Shown: positions 29,401-37,682 of the stretch, one piece after another
Position numbering within the stretch: position 1 is the stretch's first letter
Layout: each line of letters opens with the position of its first letter
Assembly (NCBI RefSeq): GCF_902459465.1
Contig: NC_047065.1
Location: 186,001 to 250,000 of the forward strand
Source of the DNA: Asterias rubens
Taxonomy: Eukaryota > Echinodermata > Asteroidea > Forcipulatida > Asteriidae
Direction of reading: 5' to 3'
DNA length: 64,000 nt
Translations under genes and position numbers: made by a program
The notes under the pieces: generated by a model
What the model was told of the DNA's origin: nothing
Seen by the model: only the letters and a program-made list of their open reading frames with translations
Databases searched by the model: none

Positions 29401-32376
29401 GCATTTAAAAAAAATTGTCAGGTAAGTCCGAAAACATCTCCCAATGCAGTCCACAAACATCCCAATATAGCACTAACATTACGCACAAGTTAAAAATCGT
29501 CAAAACTTAAATATCTCGCTTAAAGACACTTGACACTATTGGTAATTGTCAAAGACCAGTCTTCTCACTTGGTGTATCTCAACATGCATAAAATAACACA
29601 CCTGTGAAAATTTGAGCTAAATTGGTCGTCGAAGTTGCGAGATAATAATGAAAGAAAACAAAGTGTGCTTTCAAGACCTCAAAATCTAATTCTGAGACCT
29701 CAAAATCAAATTCGTGGAAAATTACTTCTTTCTCAAAAACTATGTCACTTCAGAGGGAGCCCTTTCTCACAATGTTTTATAGTATCAACCTCTCTCCATT
29801 ACTCGTTACCGAGTAAGGTTTTATGCTAATATGATTTGTTGGAGTAATTACCAATAGTGTCCACTGCCTTTAAAGGAGAATACGCTTTGTAAACACTCTC
29901 AAAATTAACACCAGAATGTTTTATTAAACATCCGTTTAAACGTCTTTGGCCTTCAGACTTAGTTGACATAGATATTTCAAATCAACTGGTTCATTTTGGA
30001 TAGATTGACCTTGTATGGGTTAAAGTTCAAGTGTGGTTCTATAGGAGAGATGATCTTTAGGTTAATAAGTTTAACACCTTACCTGGCTCGGTGCCGCTAC
30101 ACACGACATTGATGGTGCGATTGCAACCTGCTAAGAAGTCAAATTCATCGACAGGCACACACAAGGCATATTCCAGTGAGCCGGATATCCAACATCCAGC
30201 GATAGGACCAGCTATAGTCTCATTGTACTCAATCAGAGTTGTCATTGTTGCTGGCAGATACCCGAGGCCTTTACAAACTAACTCAGCCTTTTCAAAGTTC
30301 CATTCCTCCGCGGAACACATCGATGCCCAATAACCGATTCTTCTAGGGGAGAAGACTTCTACACGACCTTCATATGGAGTCGCTCCACCAACAAGTCGAA
30401 AAATATTACTGTCAATATCTGTGGAGTAGTGTGGAGTAGTTAGACAGAGAAAGAGTAGTCAATCATGTTATGCAAAGCCTAAAAGAAAACCACATACCAT
30501 CCCTTCCTTTGACTTCCTTCATTCATGTCCACATTGTGGCTGTGGATTGATGGTCATGTGAAGATGCATTATAAAGCATAGTATGCCCATAACAACAGCC
30601 GCAGCCATAACCAACAATTTTTTAGACAGTATGTTCTTTCTTTTCAGCTGTTAAAGACAGGGTATACATACACCTTTGGTTTAACCAACTCAAAAATGAA
30701 TGGCAATAAAAAAACTGACTTGGTAAGAAGCACTGCAGCTATTAATAATGTAAAACATTTTGAGAAAAGTTTCTCTTCAAAGAAATGTGGTTTAGAAAAA
30801 GGGATTTGAACATTTGTTAAATCTGATACATGCAACGTTTCTCAGATTGTGTTTAGACCATAACATGGTTACTTAAGAAACCAACAGGAAGCATGAACCC
30901 CTAACACAGTGCAGCGCTAACATTATATTGGCACAGAAAACAAATTAAACAGAAAGGAGGGTTTACTCACCTGGAGCTGGGGTAGTCACTGGAACTGTCG
31001 TGTTGGTGCAAACAACACCAACATCAGAATATCCTTGACATCTTACATATTGAAAGTCATAGTAACATTCAGAGAGTTTGTCTTCATTCCCGTTACAGTT
31101 CATCATTTCAACAACTTTCTTTGTCCCCTCTCCAAACTCTCTGATAGCTTCTACATACCCATAGCCTAACTGGCGACAGGCTACCCTCGCTTCCTCAATT
31201 TCAAAGTCCTCACTGCAAATGGTTCCCCACTCCCCTCGCAACATCACTTCAAGACGGCCTTCAGAGGGTATTGAGCCATTCACCAGGCGAATGTCCAGTT
31301 CCCTGCCTGTATAAATTAAGAAGATGAAATGATGAATTGAGCACTAGTCATGCTAGTGTAATCCCCTCCGTCAAAGTAACTGTTGTTACAGGCATAGTGA
31401 TTTAAGGCTATTCAGACAAGTTCAGAAGAATTGTACAATCTCCTCCCCAAAAGTAATTATTGTTTCGTGCATAGTGCTTATAGGATGTTCAGACAAATAG
31501 CAGGAGATAAAATGAAGACAGTGTGCACTACAGTACAATCACCTCTGAATTGTTTCAGGTAGGGTGATAAAAAGATGAACATTGGAAAAGATAATAACAA
31601 GGACCAAAAAGGGAAGTTTGAGTAACTCTCCCCTCCCCTCCCCTCGTGTATTTGGGGAGAGAGTCTCTGATATCTTCTATATGTCAGTTAGCACCTAAAG
31701 ACCAGTTAAAAGTGGTCTGGCTGGGTACAATGTAGTTCAGTGTGAAAGAGCATCCCTATTTCATTTGAAGAATGGACTAGTAAAAAAGCTGTTGGCATAT
31801 TGAAATGATAGGTTAGACTCAGGCAGTGCTGCATTGCGTGCACGCCATAAATTATGAGTGAACGCATACGGCGGGTAATGTAAACGGATAGCTCACATGC
31901 ACTGCCTTGTAACACTCCTTTCACCGAATGGTTAAGTCCAACTCGGCCGTGGCTTGGCAGTTTGTCAATCCAACAGGCTGGTACCTGCGGTTGAGCACTT
32001 GGTGACCAAAAAAAATAGCGTTTGCAAAGCAATGCGACAGGTTCAAAATACAAACTTGGGAATTCGTGTTTGTCCTTTATCTTCAAAAAATTTGTCTTAA
32101 TGGTGTTTTGAGTGTTCATTAGACATTGAGGATTAAGTTTGTGCCCTTTGAATTTGTGTCATGATTTTTGAAAGTGGTAAAAATGGGGCAAATCTGGTGA
32201 CTAGCTGTCAAAATTAAACGTGTTGGACCAGATTGCCATTTGCCACGCGAGAGAATCTTGTTAACCCTCCGGCCTGGCGGCCGTCGGGTTACGTAATCGC
32301 AACTACACTCACCCAAAGATGTACTGGAGAAAGCCAACATAGTCAAGACTGCAAGGGGAAACAAAGCCCCGCCCAT
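23431..32376 (-). CDS. SRCR gene 3: signal peptide, 8 SRCR domains, TM, PDZ-type C-terminus
   Basis: Predicted type I membrane receptor of 1000 aa, paralogous to gene 2. Exons in transcript order: 32376-32313, 31306-30971, 30418-30083, 29398-29075, 28823-28485, 27798-27454, 27109-26783, 26352-26017, 25652-25284, 24512-24331 and 23475-23431. Lengths total 3003 bases (1001 codons) with no stop. Signal peptide is aa 1-21; SRCR domains lie at about 22-133, 134-245, 246-353, 354-466, 467-581, 582-690, 691-802 and 803-925, then one TM helix and a ~44-residue tail ending QSSL. Domain types run A-B-C-A-B-C-D-E as in gene 2. Same strand and head-to-tail with gene 2, so a tandem duplication is likely. 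Ligand and function are inferred only from the family. Confidence 0.88.
23510..23806 (-). repeat. 102-bp repeat, ~3 copies, open in frame with the SRCR gene 3 last exon
   Basis: Each unit is 34 codons on the - strand (FSATQIACLNQMSMHCNA, then PKPVDMIHHGFLPSIW). The frame is open through all copies and into EKVDANNEADQSSL. A possible acceptor TCTTAATCTATTTAG precedes 23799 at phase 0, so a 122-residue alternative terminal exon (23799-23431) is possible. The other copies have TTTGG instead of TTTAG there. Confidence 0.7.
23810..24325 (-). other. Last intron of SRCR gene 3, nothing recognised
   Basis: Intron between the TM exon and the repeat-flanked terminal exon. Two partial repeats occur near 24095-24185 (GACTCT.AGAGnTCC.A and CTGAACCGGCG/CGGGCG), a diverged duplication of ~70 bases. 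Confidence 0.4.
24331..24512 (-). CDS. SRCR gene 3 transmembrane exon
   Basis: Acceptor ACTTTACACAG before 24512, entry phase 1. It encodes DPPVDTAQTLR, the helix IVWIVLLVLSVLCSVLGGCF, then ACDKHNRNRNAGNQN and SSENHHTNE. Donor GAG|GTGAGT (24330) leaves phase 0. Read-through would give only VSL then TAG. Confidence 0.82.
24720..24845. repeat. Hairpin with 17-bp perfect arms in SRCR gene 3 intron
   Basis: CGTCATCTCTGGGAGCT (24771-24787) is exactly complementary to 24822-24838. Just upstream, GGGCTTTTC and GAAAAGCCC (24719-24748) form a second small hairpin. Confidence 0.8.
25284..25652 (-). CDS. SRCR gene 3 exon: SRCR domain 8, type E
   Basis: Acceptor TTGTCAATCTTAG before 25652; donor GTAATA at 25283. 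It is 369 bp, phase 1-1. It encodes YDVRLTGGPYPNQGQVEV, WGTICIIDWDLTDSDIVC, RQLGFKSAAFAL, IDCRGWEDNLIDC and exits SDQYPSKDPR. E type, with PNQG and YPSxDPR. Confidence 0.92.
25722..25915 (-). pseudogene. Truncated duplicate of the type E SRCR exon
   Basis: 25750-25873 repeats the 5' third of exon 25284-25652 almost exactly (YDVRLTGGPYPNQGQVEV to DLTDSNIVC), keeping an acceptor-like TTAG. It then runs into unrelated sequence (RHPCYQVSSGF) and a stop. GATGAAACCTGGTAACAAGG, continuing GTGTCTGCA, lies on both sides (25723-25752 and 25881-25910), consistent with a recent local tandem duplication. No donor is apparent. Confidence 0.85.
26017..26352 (-). CDS. SRCR gene 3 exon: SRCR domain 7, type D
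   Basis: Acceptor TGATTCCCACAG before 26352; donor GTGAGT at 26016. It is 336 bp, phase 1-1. It encodes AKKGDSRLTGGPTKAYG, WGVVCRRDGWDQSSAQVMC, RELGYAGVLHQ, INCLGNESRLEDC and ends PPKSDC. It aligns with gene 2 domain 7 (KEGDVRL ... RPRVDC). Confidence 0.92.
26535..26745. repeat. C-rich degenerate short repeat in SRCR gene 3 intron
   Basis: The + strand is unusually rich in CCCC/CCCTC blocks separated by AGA/GAAA (GAAACCCCCTCC, AGAAACCCCTC, AGACCCCTCC), giving a G-rich intron RNA on the coding strand. The periodicity of ~11-13 is loose. It sits ~40 bases from exon 26783-27109. Confidence 0.6.
26783..27109 (-). CDS. SRCR gene 3 exon: SRCR domain 6, type C
   Basis: Acceptor TGACAAACAG before 27109; donor GTAAAT at 26782. 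It is 327 bp, phase 1-1. It encodes QQVRLVNGTERTEGRVEI, MCADDLGLEVAQAMCRQLGM, PPPTTTLPGGSFGGND and AAIQCSSWIDG. C type; its W.DG exit matches gene 2 domain 6 (IWKDG). Confidence 0.92.
27454..27798 (-). CDS. SRCR gene 3 exon: SRCR domain 5, type B
   Basis: Acceptor CATTTGACCAG before 27798; donor GTAGGT at 27453. It is 345 bp, phase 1-1. It encodes GDLRLVDGPDIFHGRAEV, WATFCAEDWNYKLAKVVC, RELNYRPATWTGKSRYGEG and VHCDGLEQG. B type, with YRPAT, SRYG and the G.E.G exit. Confidence 0.92.
27960..28020 (+). mobile_element. Degenerate tRNA-like SINE head
   Basis: GGTGGTCTAGTTGGTAAGA resembles a box A/D-arm; the box B part (AAGGTCTTAGTGCAATT) is poor. Probably an old SINE fragment in a gene 3 intron. 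Confidence 0.3.
28030..28470 (-). other. SRCR gene 3 intron, no feature recognised
   Basis: Intron sequence between SRCR domains 4 and 5. A 131-codon open frame here has no SRCR motif or splice-compatible borders. Confidence 0.45.
28485..28823 (-). CDS. SRCR gene 3 exon: SRCR domain 4, type A
   Basis: Acceptor TTGTGAACACAG before 28823; donor GTGAGT at 28484. It is 339 bp, phase 1-1. It encodes SDLRLVNGGSSAQGRVEM, GEWGVLCMDEFHLEEATVVC, HQLGFIFAES, LNCNGNEENIRQC and LGVTCSNG. A type (LNCNGNEE). Confidence 0.92.
29075..29398 (-). CDS. SRCR gene 3 exon: SRCR domain 3, type C
   Basis: Acceptor TTTTTTAAATGCAG before 29398; donor GTAATC at 29074. It is 324 bp, phase 1-1. It encodes GEIRIVNGSTVAEGRVESF, LCADDWGIEEVQATCRQLGL, PEPSSDTVLPGGTFGGNEE and AARCGSVQEG. 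Very similar to gene 2 domain 3. Confidence 0.92.
29519..29875 (+). mobile_element. Intact ~355-bp MITE with terminal inverted repeats
   Basis: Left end TTAAAGACACTTGACACTAT then TGGTAATT; right end AATTACCAATAGTGTCCACT then GCCTTTAAAG. These are inverted complements with few mismatches (~28 bp). No coding capacity. Other copies, whole or partial: about 4395-4540, 11870-12080, 14280-14545 and 52871-53587. It lies in the gene 3 intron between domains 2 and 3. Confidence 0.85.
30083..30418 (-). CDS. SRCR gene 3 exon: SRCR domain 2, type B
   Basis: Acceptor CACTACTCCACAG before 30418; donor GTAAGG at 30082. It is 336 bp, phase 1-1. It encodes DSNIFRLVGGATPYEGRVEV, YWASMCSAEEWNFEKAELVC, KGLGYLPATMT, then VVCSGTEPG. 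B type. The first methionine in the frame is mid-domain, so a methionine-to-stop view shows only half the exon. Confidence 0.92.
30430..30960 (-). other. SRCR gene 3 intron, no clear feature
   Basis: Intron between domains 1 and 2. A GTTAAAGACAGGGTATACAT then ACACCTTTGG segment near 30649-30680 recalls 27272-27300 (CTTAAAGGAAAGTGTACCTT then TGG), possibly another MITE end. Confidence 0.35.
30971..31306 (-). CDS. SRCR gene 3 exon: SRCR domain 1, type A
   Basis: Acceptor TTAATTTATACAG before 31306; donor GTGAGT at 30970. It is 336 bp, phase 1-1. It encodes GRELDIRLVNGSIPSEGRLE, GEWGTICSEDFEIEEARVAC, RQLGYGYVEA, MNCNGNEDKLSEC and VGVVCTN, then a T/P-rich linker (TTVPVTTPAPG). A type. Confidence 0.92.
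31320..32310 (-). other. First coding intron of SRCR gene 3
   Basis: A short duplicated piece (about 31370-31410 and 31437-31490: TACAATCTCCTCCCCAAAAG vs TGTAATCCCCTCCGTCAAAG, then TTRTTnCnnGCATAGTG) and a CCCCTCCCCTCCCCT tract near 31630. The 137-codon frame at 31706-32119 has no recognisable domain. Confidence 0.4.
32313..32376 (-). CDS. SRCR gene 3 first coding exon: signal peptide
   Basis: Start codon at 32376 in context AAAAATGG. It encodes MGGALFPLAVLTMLAFSSTS then LG, a signal peptide, with donor GTGAGT at 32312, phase 1. Upstream TTCTCTCTAG (ending about 32394) could be the acceptor of a 5' UTR intron, putting the promoter farther right, perhaps 33.2-33.5 kb. Confidence 0.85.
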
Positions 32377-32399
32377 TTTTAACTTTTGTATCTAGAGAG

Positions 32400-33045
32400 A
32401 AGAGGATATGTTGTTTCAAACCAACTAAAGACACATTGGTTATTCAGGGCCTGTAGAAAAACCCAAAAAATCATTACTTTTTTAAACTTCCTTCAGAACA
32501 ATAATCGCCAGTTCTCACTCTGACCAGAATCTTTTAAACGTTGGGAGCTGCATTATTTCACAAAAATGACGGATTGTGAGGAACATTGACGACCAAAACC
32601 CACTGTAGAAGAATGCTGCAATGGAATTTGAATCTGTTGAAATTAGTGGCTTCTTGCAGGTAGAGGTATTGAGGCAAGATTTTAGTTATGAAGCTTTGAA
32701 AGAAACAATCTTCCACCCCAGAAATGGACCCTGATAGTAAGTGATAGAGTATCTATAGTGATATCCAGCGATATCCAGGACGTCACAGACACAGTGGTTG
32801 GTACGAAAATGCAAGGCCCCCAGGGCTAACCTAGTAATTATTACTATTTATCGAATCACTGACTCAGTCTGTAGCCTTGGTAGGACGTCAGGCCAACCAT
32901 GGAGCTAACTCACTCTACTCACACTGACCATGGAGGAATTATTCCTCCATGCACTGACATGACAATGAACTATTGACATGACATTCCATCCATGTCTGTC
33001 GGATTCCATTTTTGTAGCACTACAGTACAGTCCACTAGCAACTTT
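32400..33045. other. Upstream flank of SRCR gene 3
   Basis: Likely 5' UTR intron or promoter-proximal DNA. Near 32760 a CGATATCC.GGACGTCAC stretch and at 32930-32952 a short palindrome (TGGAGGAATTATTCCTCCA) occur. No coding exon seen. Confidence 0.4.
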
Positions 33046-33050
33046 CCCAT

Positions 33051-33184
33051 GGGATAACTTTCCGCATGGCGCCACCACTTTTTCAATAATTTTTACAAAA
33101 AGGGATATATCAATCAGGTAAATTAGATACTATATTGTTTTATTTCGAATGAAAAAGTGGTGGCGCCATACGGAAACTTTTCCC
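33051..33184. mobile_element. 134-bp MITE, copy 1 (TIR-rich foldback)
   Basis: Outer ends GGGATAACTTTCCGCATGGC / CCATACGGAAACTTTTCCC. The inner arms share GGCGCCACCACTTTTTCA and its complement TGAAAAAGTGGTGGCGCC. Near-identical to 36315-36446. No convincing target duplication at this copy. Confidence 0.88.
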
Positions 33185-33562
33185 GATTTTTCTTGTTCAA
33201 GTCTGTTGACAGTTTACATGTAGTTACCCACCTTTAAACACTCCAATCCACTCACAATTATGGGATTCCTCGCTCTTGCGACACTCAGTATTAATTCGTG
33301 TTGCTTTCACGTTCACACAACATAACAGACGTCAGACCATCACTGCTCTCCACGACACACGTCCACACCCATAAACAAAGTCAAGAGGTTACGACCTGTA
33401 GCTACACAATAGAGGGCGCCCTTTGCGTCTCCTGACTTTGATTCGGTTCTCGTTCCCGAAGTAGGCCTACGTCTCATTGTTGACCCGACCCTTTGATCAA
33501 ACAAAAGATCATCTAGAATACCATTCAATCAATCTTGACTTACTTTGTAAGTATTTACTTAC

Positions 33563-33911
33563 CCACATAGTTTTGTTCCACATCGGTGCTTATCAGACCC
33601 TCCTCTAATTCGAACCCGTCACCCTCAATGGTTACCGTAACGTCTTCGTTCTTCTCTAGCTCTGCAATGGTGTCCATGACGTGACCCAGGGATGCTGTCT
33701 TAAATGGGTTCACTTCCCACCTCCTTTCTGTCGGCAACTTTTTTTTATTGCGTGATTCCGCCCTCAGATAATCCTCTTGTTTAATTCGTTTCTCCCTCAA
33801 CAAGTTCAAGTTCATCAAAAAAATATTTTGCCTCAAACGGTTGACCTTCGAAGACACCGTCATGTCCTGCCCCCTGATATAGTAATTAAAAAGCATAGAG
33901 GACCTCGGCAT
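33563..33911 (-). CDS. Unidentified first-exon candidate, 116 codons
   Basis: ATG at 33911 opens a 349-base frame ending at donor GTGG|GTAAGT (33562), phase 1. It encodes a basic, helix-prone N-terminal half (VNRLRQNIFLMNLNLLREKR, EDYLRAESRNKKKLP) and an acidic C-terminal half (ELEKNEDVTVTIEGDGFELE, EGLISTDVEQNYVG). No signal peptide or TM segment; family not recognised. It could start an unrelated - strand gene, or be an alternative 5' exon of gene 3, since phase 1 would join its SRCR exons. A second in-frame ATG lies at codon 17. Confidence 0.5.
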
Positions 33912-33919
33912 ATTATTAT

Positions 33920-34690
33920 ACGGGCATCAGAATGCCGGGCTTGTTGACTTTCTTGGAGACCCTGAGGTCATTCAATGCACAGACTTATCTAAAGCTTGCC
34001 GAATGGTTGATTACAATCTCCCCCAACCATCAAGTCATTCTCATCTCACCGTCGTTCCTGCTCAAGTAGTTGTCAGCTTCCTCTTCAATGAGACCACTCC
34101 CCTTGGATGATGAGCTCCCACACTCTGATTCTCCTCTTGCATCGCTTCCTGATGATGGGAGTGTCTAACGGTGACAACTCTTGGGACACGGGTGTCTCAT
34201 TTATTGGATGGATCGGGCAAGCTGACTGAGCGTTTGAAACTCAATGTTATAAGTTATGGTTAGGAAAGATGTTTTAAAAGTGGAATGTAATGATCCACAA
34301 ACATGCCTCGGCGAAAATTCACATTACTAATTTCTATGGGATCGTAAAGACAATAGTGTTTGAAGACTCATATGCAACTAATGTGATCCTTCAACAGTAG
34401 TTGCTGGTGCCTCCAAGTTGCCTGTAAAAAGTTTCCTCGTGTGACAAGGCAACTAACAGTTTCCACGTGCCTTACTGTGTAATAATGCGACCACTGAAGA
34501 ACTTAACATTAATTTTGTGGGTTGATACTTAGTAGCTGTCTCAGCAGCAGCTGGACTGCTGCCTTGCTGGTCATAGTCAAGCTAAAACTATAGCAGACCA
34601 ACGGAATTAAGTCATTATGAGCTCGGTGGGTAATTGCAACTCACCACTTTGTGATCAACTTAAATTAATAATCAGTATTTTTTCTACCCA
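33920..34690. other. Spacer, no gene recognised
   Basis: No splice-supported exon, RNA gene or array was seen. Confidence 0.4.
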
Positions 34691-34695
34691 CATCC

Positions 34696-35010
34696 GGGGT
34701 GTCGTGGCCGAGCGGTTAAGAGCTCCGAATTCAAGCTCTGTTGAGTCTGTTCAGCAGAGTGTGAGTTTCGAATCCTGAGCAAGACACTTAACTATTATTG
34801 CTTCTCTCCACCCAGGGGCAAATGTGTACCTGTAAGGGCAGAGATGGTTCTTGATGGTTCTTGTGATTGATTTAGCCGAGTAGCGCACTTGTTGCACGAG
34901 GCTGTATACTCCGGATCAGGGAGCTGAGATGGTTTACACCAGGGGTAATAATTTGAAGCGCTTTTCTGTGAAAAAGCGCTATATAAAAACTCAATATTAG
35001 TATTATTTAT
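34696..35010 (+). mobile_element. tRNA-derived SINE, near full length
   Basis: GTGTCGTGGCCGAGCGGTTA (box A, class II tRNA-like), a variable-arm-like region, GTTTCGAATCCTGAGCAAGA (box B and following constant part), a ~200-base body, and a 3' end AAGCGCTTTTCTGTGAAAAA then GCGCTATATAAA with an AT-rich tail. The tRNA stem does not close, so it is not a working tRNA gene. Confidence 0.8.
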
Positions 35011-35014
35011 TTAC

Positions 35015-36092
35015 CCGCCCACTACTCTTTCCAACTAATATTCAAAGATTTAGGCTGTGCGCTGCGATGCTTGCCTTCTGACAGTCACCCTAAACAAAGA
35101 TTGTACGGCTCTGAGTCTATTAAATGAAGCCTGCCCTCTGCTGCCGGCGACCAAAATTGGCAGTGGATGTGTACGGAACGACATGAACGACGACGTGCAT
35201 TGTGTGTGTGTGATGTGGATGGGGGTGGGGGATCGATAAGAAAATAACTGTACACTACGAGCGAGAGATGGATGATGTACCGTGTACCACACAAATCGCT
35301 GGTACAGACTGACTGATCGTCGTGAGTAAAACGCCTCCAAAATGCGTCCGTTTTAGGATATTTCTCAGCAAGGTAAGCCGTCAATTTGTAGCATAATCGA
35401 CTACCCTATGGTATTCCTTTTCATGATTATGTACAGTTTTTGTTGCGGTGGAGCAAGCGTTTTCAATATTCCGTTTTTTTTTTGTTTTTTTTTACTTTTT
35501 GTGTAAAATTTTAGTCTTGTACCTAGACGTACATCACTGCTACAGTGCTGTTATAATGTAGGGTGCACCGGACTAAATTAACCCCCATAAAAGGCCATAG
35601 CAATTAAAACCACTACATCATCGCACCACATGTTACATGCACCAGTGCAATCAACATGATTAATAATAGTATATTATATAAAATATAATGAATGTTTATG
35701 AGTGCAATCAATGGTGCAAATCATGAGTGGTTGAAAGATGGAATGCAGAGCCGAGTTGAATGGAACATTCCAGCTTTCAACGAATGAAAATATTTGCACT
35801 ATTATTTTTTATTGGGATTGCAAAAAAAAAAAAAAAAAATGAAAAACATTCATTATTTGTTTTATATTATTATTAAGTTAAAACAATAAATGCAAGTAGA
35901 TCTTTGTCATTTTGATTGGGAGATACAACTTTCAAAACAAACAAACAAACAAAGCGTAGGCCGACAGTACAATTTTTAATTGTGAAATTACACCCGTTTC
36001 TCATTTGGGTTGGCCTGTTGGATTCAACAGTCACAATGTGCATTCTGTACAGCTATTTTGAGACAGGCAGAAGCCGAATGCTACTAATGTGC
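35015..36092. other. Spacer, no gene recognised
   Basis: GT-rich low complexity near 35195-35235 and a poly(A) run at 35820-35840. Open frames lack motifs or splice context. Confidence 0.4.
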
Positions 36093-36314
36093 CTTGCTAG
36101 TAGGCCTGGGCGAATTATTCAAATATCTGGTTAATGGCGAATAGGTTTTCCTATCCGTAACCGGGAATGCCTTTTTTTTCTTAACCGGATATCCGCATAG
36201 GGCGCGAATACCTATTTATAAACCGCATAGTTCTGTAATTACAACCAAGTAACCGGATATTCTTTTAATATCCGAATATCCGCGGACGTCGGGCGACAAC
36301 TGATAGGAATGTTT

Positions 36315-36446
36315 GGATAACTTTCCGTATGGCGCCACCACTTTTTCACTCATTTTTACAAAAAGGGATTTATCATTGAGGTAAATAAGATACTATATTA
36401 TTTCATATCGGATGAAAAAGTGGTGGCGCCATACGGAAACTTTTCC
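36315..36446. mobile_element. 132-bp MITE, copy 2, nested in the hAT-like element
   Basis: GGATAACTTTCCGTATGGCG ... CGCCATACGGAAACTTTTCC foldback, flanked by the exact 8-base duplication GAATGTTT (36307-36314 and 36447-36454). Same family as 33051-33184. The 8-bp TSD suggests hAT-type mobilisation. Confidence 0.9.
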
Positions 36447-36539
36447 GAATGTTTTGTCTGAATCCTTGTGAAACTTCTATTAAGACAGCATAAAACAGCA
36501 TAAATTAAGTATTTAACTATGCTCACCTCCGTGAAGAGT

Positions 36540-37682
36540 TAAAACAGTTGAGAAAATAGAATTAGCTGTTGCAAACAACTTACCAACCCAATGGACCGAG
36601 AGTATAAATGCAAAAAATAGTTAATGGCCTGACGTTTCGACCCTAGCAGAGTCTTTCTCGAAGGCTAAATGACAACACAACAAATATGAACAGGTAACTA
36701 AGTGAAACATAAGCAGTGAAGTGGAAATACATGAATGGGGTTAGAAAGCATACATAAAAAGCAGGGGTTAAATAATGAATAGGGGGACAAAAGGGGGGGG
36801 GGTGAAGGGAAGGGACTGGCTTGACCACAAGCAAGAAGATGGAAACACAAAGGACAACATCAAGGGTGGTGAGGTTGGGTATAAAGTAATTTATCAGTGA
36901 ATGAGGCTCAGGCTAAAAGGCTATGGGGAAAAAAGGAGACGGCAAAACAAAAGGTTTATTAGTCGTTTCCTTCTTGGATGTTCAGACCATGGGGTTGAAT
37001 GGTCTGGAGGCGTCTAATCCAGAGTTTCTCCCTACTCAAACGCACAGTCTCTCTGTGGTTGCCTAGTGCCTCTATGCCCTGTAAGATCATGTCAGAAATG
37101 GAGTGATTAGGAAGATTGAAGTGATGACCTACAGGTGTATCTAGCTTTTGGGTCTTGACTGTAGATATGTGGCCGTAGAAACGCCTCTTGAGTGTAGTTC
37201 TTGTTTCACCTATATATTGAACACCACAGACTCTGCAAGATATGAGATAAATGAGATTAGTGGTGGTGCAGGTGACATGACCCCTTGTCTTATGGGTGGT
37301 ACCGCCGGTGTTACTGGTGAAGGAGTCCGATTCCCTGATGTGTTGTCTATAGACGATGCATTTGGAGATGTTGGAACACCTAAAAGTTCCCTGTGGTAGA
37401 GGGGGATTAACATCATCATTAATGGGAGGGACTTCTGCTCGGACAATGAGATCCCTGAGACTTGGTGGGCAACTATGGGTTCTTCCTGCACAGCACGTTG
37501 AAGTCGATCTGATGTGTGAAGAATATGATGGTTAGAACTGGTTATTTTACGAATGGGAGGAAGTGAGGGGTGGAAAGTGACAACAAAAGGAACTTTCCCC
37601 GTAGGACTCTGTTGTTTCTTGGGTCCTTTGGAAAGTACTGACTCCCTAGAACGAGCCTTGACTTTCTGGATAGCTCGGAGCT
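36540..37682 (-). mobile_element. Penelope-like element 3' fragment with GIY-YIG endonuclease domain
   Basis: On the - strand, 37440-36959 stays open and encodes LRDLIVRAEVPP, SFTSNTGGTTHKTRGHV, TNLIYLISCRVCGVQYIGET, RTTLKRRFYGH, VGHHFNLPNHS and LREKLWI-like LSREKLWIRRLQT, ending EGND then TAA (36961-36959). YLISC..CG.QYIGET...L..R..GH is the GIY-YIG pattern found at the C-terminus of Penelope-like retroelements. A frameshift near 37450 separates it from upstream frame PFVVTFHPSLPPIRKI. No reverse transcriptase core remains. The 3' tail (36905-36545) matches the gene 1 intron at 650-975. Confidence 0.78.

Noticed and set aside
31706..32119. 137-codon - strand frame in the gene 3 first intron
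   Set aside because: Lies within an intron, shows no family motif and lacks splice-compatible ends.
34696..34770. Functional tRNA gene (Leu/Ser-like)
   Set aside because: Box A and box B are present but the acceptor stem does not pair and a SINE body follows; the other tRNA-like sites fail similarly.
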